From positions 1 through 6,923 of the forward strand of contig CAMCFL010000165.1 of the NCBI GenBank assembly GCA_945873715.1: DNA of 6,923 bases, read 5' to 3'. Positions 5,369 to 6,923 of this stretch are shown here, piece after piece. This DNA comes from Akkermansia muciniphila (GTDB lineage: Bacteria > Verrucomicrobiota > Verrucomicrobiia > Limisphaerales > UBA9464). Positions within the stretch are counted from its first letter, which is position 1. Each line of letters begins with the position of its first letter. The notes under the pieces are model-generated. The model did no database searches. It saw only the letters and a list, made by a program, of their open reading frames with translations, and was not told the DNA's origin. The translations under genes and the position numbers were made by a program.

Positions 5369-6247
5369 ATGATCCAGTATAATCCAAAAGCCTGGTTCTC
5401 GTTCATCTTCCAGTTCCACAAGGCCGACACCTTCCGCCGCCTGCTGCCCGTGATGGTCTGCATCGCGATCTACTGCGGCCTGGTGGAGTTGCTTGAGGTC
5501 TCCTACTTCCATCTCTCGGATCTTTCGAGCATCCGCCATGTCTCGGTCGTTCACACCCTGCTCGGGCTGGCGCTCTCGATGCTCCTCGTGTTCCGCACCA
5601 ACACCGCCTACGACCGTTGGTGGGAGGCCCGGAAGCTGTGGGGATCCCTGGTCAACAGCAGTCGGAACCTCGCCATCCAACTGGCCGTCCTTCTCCCCGA
5701 TCCCGCAGATCAGGCCTTCTTTCGGGCGGCCCTCGGTTACTTCCCGGTGGCCTTGAAGAACCACCTGCGCGCCGCACCGGTTGAAGCCCTCCCCACCCCG
5801 TGCACCGGACTGGAGCTCAATCCCGCCGGGCACGTGCCCAACCAGGTGGCGTTGGCGATCCTTCAGCGACTCGTCCGCGTGGGAATGCCCACCGACCGTC
5901 TGCTCCTGGTGAATGCGGACCTGCGCAACTTCGCGGAGGTCTGCGGTGCCTGTGAACGGATCCGCAACACGCCCATTCCCTTTTCCTACAGCGTGTTTCT
6001 GAAGAAGTTCATCTTCATCTACGTGATGACGATGCCCATCAGCTACAGCGTGACGCTGGGCTGGTTGGTGGTGCCGGTGGTGGTGCTGGTCTTCTACGCG
6101 CTCGCCAGCCTCGAACTGATCGCCGAAGAGATCGAGAACCCCTTTGGAACGGACCCGAACGACCTGCCGCTGGAAGATCTCTGCGCCACCATCGAACGAT
6201 CCGTGAACGAGATCCTGCCGGGACAACCGCCACGAAAACAGGTTTGA
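5369..6247 (+). CDS. Bestrophin-family membrane channel protein
   Basis: 292 residues from the ATG at 5369 (MIQYNPKAWFSFIFQFHKAD), a typical start for bacterial bestrophins. In-frame starts at 5294 and 5330 would translate the repeat element and are unlikely. Family signatures: FRTNTAYDRWWEARKLWG (75-92), IRNTPIPFSYS (198-208) and EEIENPFGTDPNDLPL (253-268). Membrane segments are near 24-44, 60-78, 207-225 and 228-250. Bacterial bestrophins form pentameric ion channels in the inner membrane; characterised ones conduct cations or anions, so the ion here cannot be told from sequence. The acidic EEIENPFG-DPNDLP segment corresponds to the Ca-binding clasp region of animal bestrophins, but Ca dependence is not expected in all bacterial members. 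It is a single gene with no obvious partner and no strong ribosome binding site. Confidence 0.93.
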   Translation: MIQYNPKAWFSFIFQFHKADTFRRLLPVMVCIAIYCGLVELLEVSYFHLSDLSSIRHVSVVHTLLGLALSMLLVFRTNTAYDRWWEARKLWGSLVNSSRNLAIQLAVLLPDPADQAFFRAALGYFPVALKNHLRAAPVEALPTPCTGLELNPAGHVPNQVALAILQRLVRVGMPTDRLLLVNADLRNFAEVCGACERIRNTPIPFSYSVFLKKFIFIYVMTMPISYSVTLGWLVVPVVVLVFYALASLELIAEEIENPFGTDPNDLPLEDLCATIERSVNEILPGQPPRKQV

Positions 6248-6324
6248 GACCTCAGGGGTTCACCACCACGGCGCAACGGATGGGACGTGGCGGTCACACC
6301 CTTCCACGGCGTGGGAACGGAGTT

Positions 6325-6388
6325 GGCATCCACGGATCCACGAATCCACGATCCTGAGCCACCGATCCAACGTGGATCCGTGGATGCC
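6325..6388. repeat. Perfect 18-bp inverted repeat with internal 8-mer tandem units
   Basis: 6325-6342 and 6371-6388 are exact reverse complements (GGCATCCACGGATCCACG on the left), with a 28-base loop. The left arm and loop contain three head-to-tail ATCCACG(G/A) units (6328-6351). It lies in the convergent gap after the bestrophin gene. It lacks a T tract on either side, so a classic terminator is not supported, though a strong hairpin could still protect the mRNA 3' end. Confidence 0.75.
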
Positions 6389-6401
6389 CCTTCCGGCCCT
6401 C

Positions 6402-6434
6402 ATGATCTGCGCCATCTGCGCCATCTGCGGATAA
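6402..6434 (+). repeat. CATCTGCGC tandem 9-mer array ending in GGATAA, copy 2
   Basis: Same unit, copy number, orientation and GGATAA ending as the array at 1003-1034; only the first unit is altered (GATCTGCGC). It lies 13 bases downstream of the 18-bp inverted repeat and 18 bases from the end of the membrane-protein gene. Confidence 0.85.
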
Positions 6435-6452
6435 AACCCCGCCAAGGCTGCG

Positions 6453-6911
6453 TCACGGAGCCTCCTCTGAAGACGTCCGCGTGGCTGCGGTCCGATGGCG
6501 GCCAGCCAGGACCGATCGCATCATGGGCCGCGCCATCATCAGCCACTGCCAGAGCGGCAGATAGAGGAACACCTGGATGTTCCGCATCCCGCGCGGGTGG
6601 AAAAGCAGGTAGTAGGTGTAAACGACCAATCCCATCACCGCGGCGATCACCGACCACACCCGCAGTGCCCGCGCCGGGTCCAGGCCACGTCCGACCCATC
6701 CGGCGGCGATCGCCAGGACGAACGGCAGCAGCGACCACGGCAGGAGCAGTCCGTAGATCGGTGAGCCCTGATAGCCGGGGGCGGCAACGAGCGTCATGTA
6801 GATGCCCGGAACCAACGCTCCCAGCAGGCAGGCGAACAACGTCCCGACGAACACCGGCGGCAACTGGTACGATTCTGCCGTGGGTTCCACTTCCTGCGGT
6901 CGCTCTTCCAT
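6453..6911 (-). CDS. Small four-helix membrane protein of unknown function
   Basis: 152 residues. I do not recognise the family. Hydrophobic segments at about 19-43, 53-74, 84-104 and 111-127 suggest four membrane helices, with a short acidic N terminus (MEERPQEVEPTAE) and an Arg-rich C terminus (RSVLAGRHRTAATR), so both ends are probably cytoplasmic. Short basic or aromatic loops (GRGLDPARALR, HPRGMRN) lie between helices. The ATG at 6911 is the first possible start: an in-frame TAG lies just upstream (6923-6921). No good ribosome binding site is visible in the 12 bases left before the window ends, so promoter and neighbours are out of view. It could be the last gene of an operon that begins beyond the window. 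Codon use is like the neighbours. Confidence 0.7.
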   Translation of the reverse strand: MEERPQEVEPTAESYQLPPVFVGTLFACLLGALVPGIYMTLVAAPGYQGSPIYGLLLPWSLLPFVLAIAAGWVGRGLDPARALRVWSVIAAVMGLVVYTYYLLFHPRGMRNIQVFLYLPLWQWLMMARPMMRSVLAGRHRTAATRTSSEEAP

Positions 6912-6923
6912 GGGGACAGGCTA

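Noticed and set aside
5324..6226. A 300-codon frame antisense to the bestrophin gene
   Set aside because: It fully overlaps a well-supported gene and has a low-complexity His/Gln/Glu/Gly composition; it is a codon-bias shadow.
6325..6388. The 18-bp inverted repeat as a classic intrinsic terminator
   Set aside because: The 28-base loop is long and no T tract follows on either strand.

Overview
The window reads as a GC-rich bacterial chromosome with short, ordinary genes separated by repeat-filled gaps. The best guess for the host is a Verrucomicrobiota or other PVC-group heterotroph. This rests on the intergenic repeat types (palindromes with GCCCTCAGCGGGC-like cores, CCCGGGGTACC-type inverted repeats, and CATCTGCGC tandem 9-mers ending in GGATAA) and on the style of the KorAB proteins. 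It is an impression from memory, not a search result.

Layout. Positions 1-290 are a gene-free cluster of palindromic repeats. A small DUF1232/YkvA-like protein lies at 359-763 (+). A repeat-filled gap (764-1062) leads to a proline racemase-family protein, probably 4-hydroxyproline 2-epimerase (1063-1989, +). It converges on a two-gene operon on the minus strand: korA (5000-3189, fused gamma/alpha subunit) and korB (3158-2202, beta subunit) of a 2-oxoacid:ferredoxin oxidoreductase, most likely the 2-oxoglutarate enzyme. The convergent gap 1990-2201 holds a terminator for each side. A divergent regulatory gap (5001-5368) separates korA from a bestrophin-family membrane channel (5369-6247, +). 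Another convergent gap with repeats (6248-6452) precedes a four-helix membrane protein of unknown function (6911-6453, -).

Only korA and korB clearly work together: KorA supplies the gamma domain and transketolase-like alpha domain, KorB the thiamine diphosphate and 4Fe-4S site, for CoA-dependent oxidation of a 2-oxoacid to the acyl-CoA with ferredoxin as electron acceptor. The other genes look like independent single-gene units.

I found no convincing new multi-gene system. The most interesting material is the repeats. A roughly 110-bp double-palindrome element occurs in three of the five gaps as a near-complete copy and in a fourth as a half copy. The half copy sits 10 bases after the epimerase stop and, with a T-rich tail, looks as if it serves as that gene's terminator. 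There are also a perfect 26-bp inverted repeat (15-40/124-149), a perfect 18-bp inverted repeat (6325-6342/6371-6388) and two identical-style tandem 9-mer arrays.
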